Part shown: positions 53,089-62,691 of the stretch, piece by piece
How positions within the stretch are numbered: position 1 is the stretch's first letter
Layout: each line of letters begins with the position of its first letter
Origin: Rhizobium sp. PP-CC-3A-592
Lineage (GTDB): Bacteria; Pseudomonadota; Alphaproteobacteria; Rhizobiales; Rhizobiaceae
Direction: 5' to 3'
DNA length: 64,000 nucleotides
Assembly (NCBI RefSeq): GCF_003217095.1
Contig: NZ_QJSR01000001.1
Span: forward strand, 675,716-739,715
The notes under the pieces: generated by a model
Seen by the model: only the letters and a program-made list of their open reading frames with translations
What the model was told of the DNA's origin: nothing
The model's database searches: none
Program-made: the position numbers and the translations under genes

Positions 53089-54006
53089 TTATTCGGCTGC
53101 CGTTGCGGAGGATGTGTCGAGCCCGGCGTTGCGAGACATCGCCTTTAGAGCCGTCAGGCCCATGTTCTGGTAGAGGAACGGCTCCCGAACGGCACTGTCC
53201 TGCTCGGCTTCGATGACGAGCCAACCGGTATAGCCGTGCTCAGCTGCGATCTTCAGGACAGGCTCGAAGGCGACGCAGCCTTCCGGATCACCCGGCACGG
53301 TGAAGACGCCGAGGCGCACGCCATCGAGAAACGACAGGTTCTCCGAGCGAACGCGCGCCATGATCTCGGGCCGGATGTTCTTGGCGTGAATGTGCGTAAC
53401 GCGGTCCATGTATTTCCGAGCGACGTCCTGCGGATCGGCACCGCCGAAGGTGCAGTGGCCCGTGTCGAGGAGAAGCCGCGTGTGGGGCCCGGCCATGCTC
53501 ATGAAGCGATCGATATCGGCAGCGCTCTCGATGATCGTGCCCATGTGATGGTGGTAGCCCATCTTGACGCCCTGATCGGCGGCATGCCGGGAGAGCGCCT
53601 CATACCCTTGCGAAAACCGTGTCCATTCGGCATCGGTCATGATGGGTCGGTCGTTGACCGGCGTGCCCTCGCTGCCATGCACGGTGTTGGAGCATTCGCA
53701 GGCATTGATATGGTCGCCGCCGGCGGCCTTGGTCATGTCGATGAAGGTCTGCAGCGCTGCCTTCTCGGTCTCCACGTCGTTGACGAGGAGATTGGTGGAG
53801 TGCCACCCGCCGACGAAGCGCAGGCCGAACGCACCGAGCGCGTCCTTCAATGCACCGCCCTCGTTCGGCATCTTGTGGCCCTTCTCGATGCCATCGAAGC
53901 CGATCTTGCGGCAGTCCGACAGGCAGTCCTCGAGGGTCAGATGCGCGCCGATCGTCTGATCGTCGTCATTCGACCAGGCAATGGGGTTGGTTCCGTAGAG
54001 TATCAT
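53089..54006 (-). CDS. iolE: Inosose dehydratase
   Basis: The 305-residue TIM-barrel enzyme dehydrates 2-keto-myo-inositol to the trihydroxycyclohexane-dione. The IolE hallmarks are there: [56 protein letters not shown] and [12 protein letters not shown]. Start RBS AAGGAA. 27 bases after iolD. Confidence 0.95.
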   Translation of the reverse strand: MILYGTNPIAWSNDDDQTIGAHLTLEDCLSDCRKIGFDGIEKGHKMPNEGGALKDALGAFGLRFVGGWHSTNLLVNDVETEKAALQTFIDMTKAAGGDHINACECSNTVHGSEGTPVNDRPIMTDAEWTRFSQGYEALSRHAADQGVKMGYHHHMGTIIESAADIDRFMSMAGPHTRLLLDTGHCTFGGADPQDVARKYMDRVTHIHAKNIRPEIMARVRSENLSFLDGVRLGVFTVPGDPEGCVAFEPVLKIAAEHGYTGWLVIEAEQDSAVREPFLYQNMGLTALKAMSRNAGLDTSSATAAE

Positions 54007-54033
54007 GGTCGTTCCTTCCGGCCTGTCGAAGTG

Positions 54034-55869
54034 TCAGTTGATGCGTTGTCGGGCGGTGTTGGCCTCGTAGTGGGCGCGGGCCTGCCTGAGCTTGTCCGTA
54101 TCGCCGACCGCGGGAACGGCGACATCCCACCAGGCGCCGCCGATACCCGGACCGGTTTCCGCTTCCGTATCGATGACGATCACGGTGGGGATCTGGCGAT
54201 CCCGCGCCAGAACGATCTCGCTTTCGAGGGCAGCGATGCCATCGACCTTGACCGCATGTGCGCCCATCGAGCCGGCATGCGCCACGAAGTCGATCTCGGG
54301 CTGCACCTCGATGTTGCTGTCCTTGTACATGTTGTTGAACTCGGCACCGCCGCACTCCTGCTGGAGCCGGTTGATGCAGCCGTAACCGCGATTGTCGGTG
54401 AGAACGATCGTGAAAGGCACCCGCATCATGACGGCGGTGGCCAGTTCGGAATTCGCCATCATGTAGGAGCCGTCGCCGACGAAGCAGACGACCTCCTTTT
54501 CCGGTGCCGCCAGCTTGATGCCGAAAGCGCCTGCTACCTCGTAGCCCATGCAGGAGAAGCCGTATTCCATATGGTAGCCGCCCGCTGCGGACCGCCACAG
54601 GATCTGCAAGGCGCCCGGCATGGTGCCGGCCGCGCACATGGCAACCGTCTGTGGTCCGGCAACCCGCTGCACCGCCCCGATGACCTGGGCATCCGAGGGC
54701 AGGACATTGGCGCTCGCAGCCTCCGGTGCAGCCGTCACCTGGTCCGTCGCCTTGAACCAGGCGTCACGCGCTGCGAAATCCGGATCGGCAAAGCGGTGCT
54801 CGCCGAGACCCTTCGAAATCCGCTCCAGCGCCACTTTCGCGTCAGAGACCAACGGGATCGCGCCATGCTTGGCCGCGTCGTAGCCTGTGAGGTTGATGGA
54901 GACGAGCTTGCGGTCCGCCTTGCCGAAAATCGTCCAGCTTCCCGTCGTGAAGTCCTGGAAGCGCGTTCCGACACCCAGAATGAGGTCGGCCTTCGCCGCG
55001 ATCGCATTGCCGCAATCCGTGCCCGTCACCCCCGGAGACCCGAAGTTGAGGCGCTCCTGCCAGTCGATCGCCCCTTTGCCCGCCTGCGTCTCGACGACGG
55101 GGATATTGTGCTTTCGGGCAAAGGCGAGAAGGTCTGCGTCAGCACCCGAATAGAGCACGCCGCCGCCAGCAACGATCACGGGGTTCTCGGCTCCCTTCAG
55201 CGCCGCCACCACGTCCTCGACCTCCCGCAGGTCGGGCTCCGGGCGCCGGATGCGCCATGTCTTCGTGTCGAAGAAGGACAGAGGATAGTCGTAGGCCTCC
55301 GCCTGAACATCCTGGCAGAAGGCCAGCGTGACGGGACCGCAGGTGGCCGGGTCCGTCATCACCTGAAGGGCGCGCGGCAGTGCGGTCAGAAGATGCTCGG
55401 GCCGGGTGATCCGGTCGAAATAGCGGCTGACCGGACGGAAGCAGTCGGTGACGCTCATCGTGCCGTCGTCGAAATCCTCGATCTGCTGGAGAACCGGATC
55501 CGGCCGGCGATTGGCAAAGACGTCTCCGGGGATGAAGAGGACCGGCAGGCGGTTGACATGGGCGAGCGCCGCCGCCGTGACGAGATTGGTCGAGCCGGGA
55601 CCGATGGACGACGTCACCGCCATGGCTTTCCGGCGGCGCTTCGTCTTGGCATAGGCGATTGCCGCATGCGCCATCGTCTGCTCGTTCTGTCCGCGCCATG
55701 TCGGCAACTTTGCGCCGATGCCATGCAGGGCCTCGCCGATGCCGGCGACGTTGCCATGGCCGAAGATCGCCCAGACCCCTTCGATAAAGCGGTCACCGTC
55801 CTCGGTCATCTGCACGGAAAGCCAGCGGAACATGGCTTGTGCCGCGGTCAGGCGAATGGTGTCGGTCAT
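54034..55869 (-). CDS. iolD: 3D-(3,5/4)-trihydroxycyclohexane-1,2-dione hydrolase
   Basis: The 611-residue thiamine-diphosphate enzyme opens the ring of the dione to 5-deoxyglucuronate. The N-terminal domain has the FGHGNV segment, and the ThDP domain has GDGSYMMANSELATAVMM with the cofactor motif and Mg ligands. The start at 55869 follows AGGACT; the stop of iolC lies one base upstream, so translation is coupled. The frame extends to 56127 inside iolC but has no ribosome binding site there. Confidence 0.95.
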   Translation of the reverse strand: MTDTIRLTAAQAMFRWLSVQMTEDGDRFIEGVWAIFGHGNVAGIGEALHGIGAKLPTWRGQNEQTMAHAAIAYAKTKRRRKAMAVTSSIGPGSTNLVTAAALAHVNRLPVLFIPGDVFANRRPDPVLQQIEDFDDGTMSVTDCFRPVSRYFDRITRPEHLLTALPRALQVMTDPATCGPVTLAFCQDVQAEAYDYPLSFFDTKTWRIRRPEPDLREVEDVVAALKGAENPVIVAGGGVLYSGADADLLAFARKHNIPVVETQAGKGAIDWQERLNFGSPGVTGTDCGNAIAAKADLILGVGTRFQDFTTGSWTIFGKADRKLVSINLTGYDAAKHGAIPLVSDAKVALERISKGLGEHRFADPDFAARDAWFKATDQVTAAPEAASANVLPSDAQVIGAVQRVAGPQTVAMCAAGTMPGALQILWRSAAGGYHMEYGFSCMGYEVAGAFGIKLAAPEKEVVCFVGDGSYMMANSELATAVMMRVPFTIVLTDNRGYGCINRLQQECGGAEFNNMYKDSNIEVQPEIDFVAHAGSMGAHAVKVDGIAALESEIVLARDRQIPTVIVIDTEAETGPGIGGAWWDVAVPAVGDTDKLRQARAHYEANTARQRIN

Positions 55870-55870
55870 G

Positions 55871-57808
55871 TCAAAGTCCTCCCTGCGACGGAACCGTCGC
55901 TTCGTTATCCTGCGCCACCGCCCGCGCCGTCTCCCAGAGGACGCAGAGGCGGCGGTAGCGGGCCTGCATATCCTGCACGGCGTCCGCATCCGTGATCTCG
56001 CCGGCAAGCCAGTCTCGGGCCGCCTGGGCGAAGATCGTTCGCCCCACCGCAAAGCCCTTGACCAGCGGGAAGCTGGCGGCGACCTTGAAGCTGGCCGCCA
56101 GTTCGTCCTCCGGCGCATCGAGGCCAAGGACGACGATGCCGCGTGTGTTCGGATCGTTGTCCGTGATGGCGGTGCAGGCCTTCTCCCAGGCGACGCGGCT
56201 CGCCATCGGCTCGAGCTTCCACCAGTCGGGATAGATGCCGATCTCGTAGAAGCGGCGGATCAGCGTGGCGTTCGTGTCGTCATCGACCGGGCCGACCTTC
56301 GACGGAATGATCTCCAGCAGAAACTCCAGCCGATTGCGCCGCGCGGCGGCAAAAAGTCGCCTGACCGTTTCCTCCTGCCCATCCCTGAGATCGGGGGCAT
56401 CGTCCGGATGGCAGAAGCACAGCACCTTGACGACATTGTCGAGCGGCCACTCGTCGAGGCCGCCGAAGTCGGGGCCGAGTTCCGGCTCGAGCGTCAGCGG
56501 ACGCGACCCCGGCCATTCCACCGGGCGGCCGATCCAGAGGCCGGTGCCGGATGCCGCATGCAGAGCGCGCTTGCCGAGACGGTTGTCGCAGAGAATGCCG
56601 TATCCCGACCGACCGTCCTGCACGTCGAGCGCCGCCTCAAGGCAGAGCGCCTTGAACCGGCCGATCTTGTCGGGGGTTGCCCCCGGCATGGCTTCCAGCT
56701 GCATACGGTGATCGAAGGCGAAAACACGCATGGTCGACCAGTCCGCGTGGCGGTTGGTCGCCCAGTGGATCTGCTCAAGTTCCTGATCCTGACGCAGAGC
56801 CTTGGTCTTCACGCCTCGCTCGAGGAAGAATGTGAGTTCCTCCAGCGAGGGATAGGCCGGCGTGCAGCCGTGGCGGCTGACGGCAAAGGCGCCGCAGGCA
56901 TTGGCATATTGAAGGGCACGCGGCCAAGCGGCATCCTCGAGCCAACCCTTGATGAGACCGGACATGAACCCGTCGCCGGCGCCCAGCACGTTGAAGACCT
57001 CGATGGGATAGCCGGGCCCGGTTTCTCCTTCGTCGAGATCGCCGGGAATATCGCCCGTGAAGGCGACGGCCCCTGCCGCACCGCGCTTGCAGACGAGCGT
57101 CGCGCGCGAGACGGCGCGCACCGCACGCAACGCCGCGATGGTGTCCGTGGAGCCGCCCGCGATGTGGAATTCCTCTTCCGTCCCCACGATGAGGTCGAAG
57201 AGATGCAGTGTCGATTGCAGCTTGGATGTGACGGCCGCGCTCTCGACGAACCGGCTTTCGCCGTCGCCATGACCGGCAAGGCCCCAGAGGTTGGGACGGT
57301 AATCGATATCGAGCGCGGTTCGGGCCCCGTGCTTGCGGGCAAGCTCCAGCGCCTTCAGAACGGCCTTTTCGGTGTCGGGGTGGCTCAGATGCGTGCCGGT
57401 GGCAACGACCGAGCGCGCGCGGGCGATCAGGGCTTCGTCGATATCATCCTCGCAAAGGGCCATATCGGCGCAGTTCTCGCGATAGAAGATCAGCGGGAAT
57501 GTCTCCTCGTCGCGGATACCGAGAAGAACGAGCGCCGTCAGCCGCTCCGGATCGGTCTTCACGCCCGTGACATCGACGCCTTCGCGCGCGAGTTCCTCGC
57601 GAATGAAGCGCCCCATATGCTCGTTGCCGACCCGCGTGATCAGGGCAGACCGGAGGCCGAGCCGCGCCGTTCCCGCAGCCATATTGGTCGGCGAGCCGCC
57701 GATATATTTGCGGAAGGACCCCATATCCTCCAGACGTCCCCCGATCTGTGCGCCGTAGAGATCGACGGATGATCGACCGATCGTGATGACATCCAGTGAC
57801 TTGTTCAT
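55871..57808 (-). CDS. iolC: 5-dehydro-2-deoxygluconokinase fused to DUF2090 domain
   Basis: The 645-residue protein has an N-terminal PfkB sugar kinase (about 1-330; GRSSVDLYGAQIGGRL, and the C-terminal motif NVLGAGDGFMSGLIKG with catalytic Asp). A C-terminal DUF2090 TIM barrel follows (about 340-640; RVFAFDHRMQLE, LEIIPSK, ARDWLAGEI), related to IolJ-type aldolases. The fusion would phosphorylate 2-deoxy-5-ketogluconate and probably cleave the product. This fused form is known in rhizobial iolC. Start at 57808 follows GGAGG. Confidence 0.93.
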   Translation of the reverse strand: MNKSLDVITIGRSSVDLYGAQIGGRLEDMGSFRKYIGGSPTNMAAGTARLGLRSALITRVGNEHMGRFIREELAREGVDVTGVKTDPERLTALVLLGIRDEETFPLIFYRENCADMALCEDDIDEALIARARSVVATGTHLSHPDTEKAVLKALELARKHGARTALDIDYRPNLWGLAGHGDGESRFVESAAVTSKLQSTLHLFDLIVGTEEEFHIAGGSTDTIAALRAVRAVSRATLVCKRGAAGAVAFTGDIPGDLDEGETGPGYPIEVFNVLGAGDGFMSGLIKGWLEDAAWPRALQYANACGAFAVSRHGCTPAYPSLEELTFFLERGVKTKALRQDQELEQIHWATNRHADWSTMRVFAFDHRMQLEAMPGATPDKIGRFKALCLEAALDVQDGRSGYGILCDNRLGKRALHAASGTGLWIGRPVEWPGSRPLTLEPELGPDFGGLDEWPLDNVVKVLCFCHPDDAPDLRDGQEETVRRLFAAARRNRLEFLLEIIPSKVGPVDDDTNATLIRRFYEIGIYPDWWKLEPMASRVAWEKACTAITDNDPNTRGIVVLGLDAPEDELAASFKVAASFPLVKGFAVGRTIFAQAARDWLAGEITDADAVQDMQARYRRLCVLWETARAVAQDNEATVPSQGGL

Positions 57809-57885
57809 TTCATCCTCCGGCATGAGCCGTGGTTCCAAGGTTGGACCATGCCTGCGCGGAAACGCAGACACGGGATTTCCAGGCA

Positions 57886-58671
57886 TCAGAGCTGAGCCGA
57901 CACGTAGGTGATGCTGTCGCGGACGGCCGTTTCCGGATCGGTCAGCGCGTGGACCTCTTCGGCGAAGGGCTCAAAGCTGAAGGGCCCATCGAAACCGGCG
58001 GCGATCAGCGCCTTGATCTGCGCCACGTTCTCCAGGCGGTCTGCGCCATCCACCAGCACGCGGTGCGCGTCGAGCATGTCGTCCACGGCAACCGCCGGAT
58101 CGACCACGCCCGAAATATGGACGAGGCCCGTGCGGCTCGGAAAGAGCTCGGTTTCCCCGGCAAGGTGATGATGGAAGGTGTCGTGCACCAGTCTGTAGAC
58201 ATCGCCGCCACCTGCCGCGTCGATGGCGCGCAGGGCTTCCGCCTTCGTTCTCAGGGAGGAGATCGGGAACCCCAGAGGCTCCACGAGGCCTGTCAGACCG
58301 CGCTCTTGAAGGATCGGCTTCATGGCGGTCAGCGCCGCCACGAGATCATCGAACGAAACCTTTGTCCCGTCGTTCAGCGGGCACATGACCAGCGCCTTTG
58401 CACCGCTTGCCGCAGCGTAGTCGGCAAGGGCTAAAGCCTTAGCCGGCAGGTCCCCCGACCAGACGTTGAACGGGTAGAGCGCGTTGATCGAAACGATCTC
58501 GACGCCGGCCTTTTCCGCCGCCGCCTTGACGTCGGCGGGATCCATCGTGTTGACGACATCTGGAATGTCGTTGCGGATCTCGACCTCCGTCAGCCCGAGA
58601 CGGCGGGCTGCGGAAAAGAAGTCCTCGAGAGACAGGTTCGGGGCCGTGATGTGGTTGATGGCAAAGCGCAT
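57886..58671 (-). CDS. iolI: IolI-like 2-keto-myo-inositol isomerase (TIM barrel)
   Basis: The 261-residue TIM-barrel protein resembles 2-keto-myo-inositol isomerase IolI: MRFAINHITAPNLSLEDFFS, VEIRNDIPDVV, LVEPLGFPISSLR, LVHDTFHHHLAG, with the metal ligands of the xylose-isomerase-like fold. It would interconvert keto-inositols so that other isomers enter the pathway. The open frame continues upstream into iolG antisense territory but the ATG at 58671 is supported by position. 77 bases before iolC. Confidence 0.87.
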   Translation of the reverse strand: MRFAINHITAPNLSLEDFFSAARRLGLTEVEIRNDIPDVVNTMDPADVKAAAEKAGVEIVSINALYPFNVWSGDLPAKALALADYAAASGAKALVMCPLNDGTKVSFDDLVAALTAMKPILQERGLTGLVEPLGFPISSLRTKAEALRAIDAAGGGDVYRLVHDTFHHHLAGETELFPSRTGLVHISGVVDPAVAVDDMLDAHRVLVDGADRLENVAQIKALIAAGFDGPFSFEPFAEEVHALTDPETAVRDSITYVSAQL

Positions 58672-58679
58672 GGGAGACC

Positions 58680-59690
58680 TCAGTTGTAAAGCGCCGGACG
58701 GGCGGGAAGGTTGATGGCGACGGCGGCCCCTTCGGCATCCTGCGCGCTGACGCAGGCATCCGACGTGATCGCGGCGACATAGCCGTCCCAGGAACTCGGG
58801 CCGGAGGCGGTGCCCCTGGCGGCGGCATGGATGAAGTCCTGCAGCTCGACGTCGTAGCTGGCGATGAAGCGGTCCTTCCAGTCGGTCAGGATCTCGCTTT
58901 GCTGGCGCGCACCGAGCCGCATGGGGATCGCCATGGGATCGGGCAGGTTCGCGATCCCGTCCTCGCCGACGACCTGGCACTGGATGTCGTAGCCGTAGTG
59001 GCAGTTCACGAAGATCTCGACGTCGATGATCGTGCCCTTGGCGGTTTCGAGAATGACGATCTGGGGATCGCGCAGCTTGGCATGGCTGCGGGCGGAGGCC
59101 CGCGGAAAGAGAACGCGGGCGGAGACGTAGTCGTCGTCGAGCAGCCAGCGCAGCACGTCGATCTCGTGGATCATCGTGTCGTGGATCGCCATCGGGGTGA
59201 CGTATTGCTCGGGAACGGCGGGGTTGCGGTGGGCGGCATGCACCATGATCGGCGCGCCGATCTGGCTGTCGACCACCTTCTTCAAAGCGACGTAGCCCGC
59301 ATCGTAGCGGCGCATGAAGCCGACCTGCACGAGGCGTTTTCCATGGGCAACCTCCGCATCGACGATGCGCTTGCCGCCGTCCGCCGTGGTGGCCAGCGGC
59401 TTCTCGCAGAAGCACGGCTTGCCGGCAGCGATCGCTGCGAGAACATATTGCTCGTGTGTCGCGCCCCAGGAGGTCACGAGAACGGCATCGACATCCGGCG
59501 ACGCGATCAGCGCCTCGCCCGTCTCGAAGATGGCGGCATCCGGTGCGACGTCTGCCTTGACCGCTTCGGCCGAGTCCCGGTTGACGTCGCTCAGAGCGAC
59601 GATCTTCGCGCCGCCGAGGACGTGGTTGATGCGGCGCGCATGATCGCGCCCGATGGCGCCTGTACCGATAACGCCAATTCTCACAGTCAT
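58680..59690 (-). CDS. iolG: myo-Inositol 2-dehydrogenase
   Basis: The 336-residue NAD-dependent enzyme has [49 protein letters not shown], and the substrate site segment [15 protein letters not shown] with the conserved Asp/His. It makes 2-keto-myo-inositol, the first step of the pathway. The start overlaps closely with the preceding gene's stop (1-base gap), and its own stop is 8 bases before the iolI start. Confidence 0.93.
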   Translation of the reverse strand: MTVRIGVIGTGAIGRDHARRINHVLGGAKIVALSDVNRDSAEAVKADVAPDAAIFETGEALIASPDVDAVLVTSWGATHEQYVLAAIAAGKPCFCEKPLATTADGGKRIVDAEVAHGKRLVQVGFMRRYDAGYVALKKVVDSQIGAPIMVHAAHRNPAVPEQYVTPMAIHDTMIHEIDVLRWLLDDDYVSARVLFPRASARSHAKLRDPQIVILETAKGTIIDVEIFVNCHYGYDIQCQVVGEDGIANLPDPMAIPMRLGARQQSEILTDWKDRFIASYDVELQDFIHAAARGTASGPSSWDGYVAAITSDACVSAQDAEGAAVAINLPARPALYN

Positions 59691-59691
59691 T

Positions 59692-60594
59692 TCAGACCTC
59701 ATTCCAGTATTTGGCGACATAGCGCCTGGTTTCGTTGAGCATGAAGCGCGCGCTTTCGTCGACGCGGTCTTCCCAGGCGAACACGCAGTTCGAGAGGACA
59801 CCGTCGAATTTCATGTCTGCGAGCGTCGCGAAGAACGTATCGAAATCGATCTCGCCCTGGCCGAAGTCGGTGTGCTGATGGACGCGCACCTTGGAACCGG
59901 GAGGGTTGACGATGTAGCGGAGTTCCGACGACTTATTGTGGTCGTAGGTGTCGGCCAGCCGGACATGCACCAGATGCCCCTCCGTGGCGCGCAGATTGGC
60001 GACCATGTCCGGACCGTAGAAGAACGTGTGCGGCGCGATGAACGACGCTTTGACGGACGGCGAGTTGATCGTCTTGATGATGTCGACGGCCGGCGCGATC
60101 TGTTCGATCCAGTCTTCCGGGTGCGCTTCCAGCGACAGGACGAGGCCCTCCTTCTCGAGGAGCGGCACGAGAATATCCATCGCGCGGAAGAACTGGGCCT
60201 CGCAGGTTTCGGGACGATGGAGGCCGGAACGATCGTTCACGCTGCGCTCCGGCGATCCGCCACGGCCGAACTCCGAGACGAGCATCGGGCCATCCATCTC
60301 GACCGCGATCTCGATCACGCGTTTCCAGTTGTCGATCGCATTGTCCCATTCATCCTGATAGGGGCTCGCCCAGCGATACATTGGCTGGAGCGTGGCGAGG
60401 CCGACGCCATGATCCTTCAGCGCCTTCTTGAAGCTGGCGACGCGCTCCGGATAGACTTTCGGCCTCGTCCACCAGGAGAGAAAATCCGGACGCGGGGACA
60501 GTTCGACGTAATCGTAGCCAAGATCGGCAACCTTGCGGCAGGTGTCCTCCAGCGACAGGTGCCGGAACATGTGCGGGTCGAGTGTGTGTTTCAT
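59692..60594 (-). CDS. iolH: IolH-like sugar phosphate isomerase/epimerase
   Basis: The 300-residue TIM-barrel protein resembles IolH of Bacillus: [43 protein letters not shown], and [20 protein letters not shown] with [11 protein letters not shown]. IolH function is not established. It lies between the transporter genes and iolG with a 1-base gap to iolG, so it belongs to the catabolic pathway. Two related barrel proteins (IolE, IolI) occur in the same operon. Confidence 0.85.
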   Translation of the reverse strand: MKHTLDPHMFRHLSLEDTCRKVADLGYDYVELSPRPDFLSWWTRPKVYPERVASFKKALKDHGVGLATLQPMYRWASPYQDEWDNAIDNWKRVIEIAVEMDGPMLVSEFGRGGSPERSVNDRSGLHRPETCEAQFFRAMDILVPLLEKEGLVLSLEAHPEDWIEQIAPAVDIIKTINSPSVKASFIAPHTFFYGPDMVANLRATEGHLVHVRLADTYDHNKSSELRYIVNPPGSKVRVHQHTDFGQGEIDFDTFFATLADMKFDGVLSNCVFAWEDRVDESARFMLNETRRYVAKYWNEV

Positions 60595-60622
60595 GGGCTT
60601 CTTCTCCGGGGCCGCTGTCGTT

Positions 60623-61561
60623 TCACTTGTAGGTCGCCATGGTGTCCGGCGTGACGAGTTCGAAGGGCACCCAAAGGGCCTTCTCGGTCGGCTTGCCCGA
60701 GGCCATCGCGACGGCCGTCTCGACCGCGACCTCCCCCTGCCTGGTCGCATTCTGGAAGACCGTCAGGTCGAGGTCGCCCGAGGTCATGGCGGCAAGGCCG
60801 TCCGGTGTGGCATCGATGCCGGCGATCACGATGCTCTTCATGTCGACGCCGGCGGACTTCAGAGCCTGGGCGGCACCGATGGCCATCTCGTCATTATTGG
60901 CAATGACGGCATCGAACTGCACGCCTGCGGTCAGCCAGGACGCGGTGAGATCCTGTGCCTGGGTCCGGTTCCAGTTGGCCGTCTGCTTCTCGATGATCTC
61001 GATCTTGCAGTCGGGCCGCGCGAACACGGCCTCGACATCCTTGGTGCGGGTCAAGGCAGCGTGGTTCTCGAGAGGGCCCATCAGAATGACGGCGCGACCT
61101 TTGCCGCCCATCAGCTTGCAGGCTGCCTCTGCTTCCATGGTCCCGGAATCAAGCTCGTTGGAGCCGACGAAAGCGGTGCCATCCGGCAGGCCGCTCTCGA
61201 GCTCGGCCGGCGGATGGTTGACGTAGACGAGCGGAATCTTGGCGTTTCGCGCCGCCTGCGTAATCGCGGCCGTCGCGTCTCCATCGACGGCATTGACGAT
61301 GATGGCGTCGACGCCGTTGGCGATGAAATTCTCGACCTGGCTCAGCTGCTTGGCCGGATCGAGCTGGGCGTCTTCGGTGAGAAGCTCGATGGTCGTATCT
61401 TTCGCTGCGCCGGCGCGAATGCCGTTCAGCAGGATCGTCAGGAACGGATTGTCGAAGGACGTCATGGACACCGCAACCTTCGTCTCGGCGAATGCCGGCG
61501 ATGCAAGAAGGCCAGGTGCTGCAAAAAGGCAAAGTGCGGTCGTGATCAGGAGCTGTCTCAT
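60623..61561 (-). CDS. ibpA: Inositol ABC transporter substrate-binding protein
   Basis: The 312-residue periplasmic protein has a Sec signal peptide (QLLITTALCLFAAPGLLASP, cleavage near AFA-ET) and a Peripla_BP_4-type sugar-binding fold (VAVSMTSFDNPFLTILLNGI, DAIIVNAVDGDATAAI, FVGSNELDSG). By position with an inositol operon it probably binds myo-inositol, as IbpA does in other alphaproteobacteria. Confidence 0.88.
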   Translation of the reverse strand: MRQLLITTALCLFAAPGLLASPAFAETKVAVSMTSFDNPFLTILLNGIRAGAAKDTTIELLTEDAQLDPAKQLSQVENFIANGVDAIIVNAVDGDATAAITQAARNAKIPLVYVNHPPAELESGLPDGTAFVGSNELDSGTMEAEAACKLMGGKGRAVILMGPLENHAALTRTKDVEAVFARPDCKIEIIEKQTANWNRTQAQDLTASWLTAGVQFDAVIANNDEMAIGAAQALKSAGVDMKSIVIAGIDATPDGLAAMTSGDLDLTVFQNATRQGEVAVETAVAMASGKPTEKALWVPFELVTPDTMATYK

Positions 61562-61643
61562 CGGAGGTCTCGCTAATTGAAGGTCGTTTGGTGGTGATGT
61601 CGGACGCTGGGAGGCCGGCCCCCTTGGAAGACGTGCCTGGGTT

Positions 61644-62663
61644 TCAGGCCGTCTTCACGCGCTTTCGCTGTCGGTAAACGTCGGCCACGACGGCGGCGAC
61701 GATGATGATGCCCTTGAGCATTTCCTGGTAATAGGCATCGAGCCGGAGGAACGTGAACCCGGAAATGATGACTCCGAAGATGACCATGCCGATCATGGTG
61801 CCGAGGATGGAGCCGCGACCGCCCGAAAGGGAAACGCCACCGATGACGGCCATGGCAATCGCATCGAGCTCATAGCTCGTGCCCATGCCGGCCTGGGCGG
61901 TCAGGCCGCGGGAGGCAACGACGATGCCGGCCAGAGCCGAGAGAAGGCCTGCCACTGCATAGACCTTGACCGTATGACGCTCGACATCGATGCCGGAGAC
62001 GCGGGCCGCCTGCTTGTTTGCGCCAATCGCATAGGTGAACTTGCCGTAACGGGTGTAGCGCAGGACCACATGCATGATGGCGGCAACGATGAGGAAGATC
62101 AGGACGGGCGCAAGCCCCTTGCCGATCGCGGCGAAGCTGTCTGTGGGAAAGCTGATTGGCTGACCTTTGGTGTACCACTTCGCAAAGCCCCGTGCGGTCA
62201 CCATCATACCGAGCGTCGCGATGAACGGCGGAATGCGCGAGTAAGCGATGAGGAGCCCGTTGATCGCGCCGCAGACGACGCCGACCAGAAGCCCGGCGAG
62301 AACCGGCACGATGACCGGAAGATCCGTCAGGCCGGGATAGAGCGCCCGCTCAAAGGTGCCGACCTGGGCCAGGCTCATGGCGATCATCGCCGTTGCCCCG
62401 ACGATCGATCCGGAGCTGAGGTCGATGCCGTCGGAGATGATGACCTGCGTGACGCCGATCGCGATGATCCCGATGACCGAGACCTGCAGGATCATGATGG
62501 AAAGCCGCTGCGTGTTGCCGAGGAAGCTCTGCCCCTGCAGGATCCAGCCGAGAATTTCGAATGTCAGCGAGATGCCGACGAGCACCAGAAGGATCGTCAG
62601 TTCCGGCGGAACGCGCCGTCGCGTCTGCTGCAGCTGGGGAACGGGTTGCGTGATGGTGTTCAT
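61644..62663 (-). CDS. iatP: Inositol ABC transporter permease
   Basis: The 339-residue protein of the RbsC/IatP family has about 8-10 membrane helices (for example PELTILLVLVGISLTFEILG, MILQVSVIGIIAIGV) and the permease loop segment GGVSLSGGRGSILGTMIGM that meets the ATPase. The start at 62663 follows GGAGG. Part of the same transporter as the flanking genes. Confidence 0.92.
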   Translation of the reverse strand: MNTITQPVPQLQQTRRRVPPELTILLVLVGISLTFEILGWILQGQSFLGNTQRLSIMILQVSVIGIIAIGVTQVIISDGIDLSSGSIVGATAMIAMSLAQVGTFERALYPGLTDLPVIVPVLAGLLVGVVCGAINGLLIAYSRIPPFIATLGMMVTARGFAKWYTKGQPISFPTDSFAAIGKGLAPVLIFLIVAAIMHVVLRYTRYGKFTYAIGANKQAARVSGIDVERHTVKVYAVAGLLSALAGIVVASRGLTAQAGMGTSYELDAIAMAVIGGVSLSGGRGSILGTMIGMVIFGVIISGFTFLRLDAYYQEMLKGIIIVAAVVADVYRQRKRVKTA

Positions 62664-62691
62664 GTTCGCTGTCTCCTCCCGCGGTGCACGA

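Noticed and set aside
53236-55995. 919-residue plus-strand frame across iolE/iolD
   Set aside because: Runs antisense to two well-supported enzyme genes and has shadow composition.
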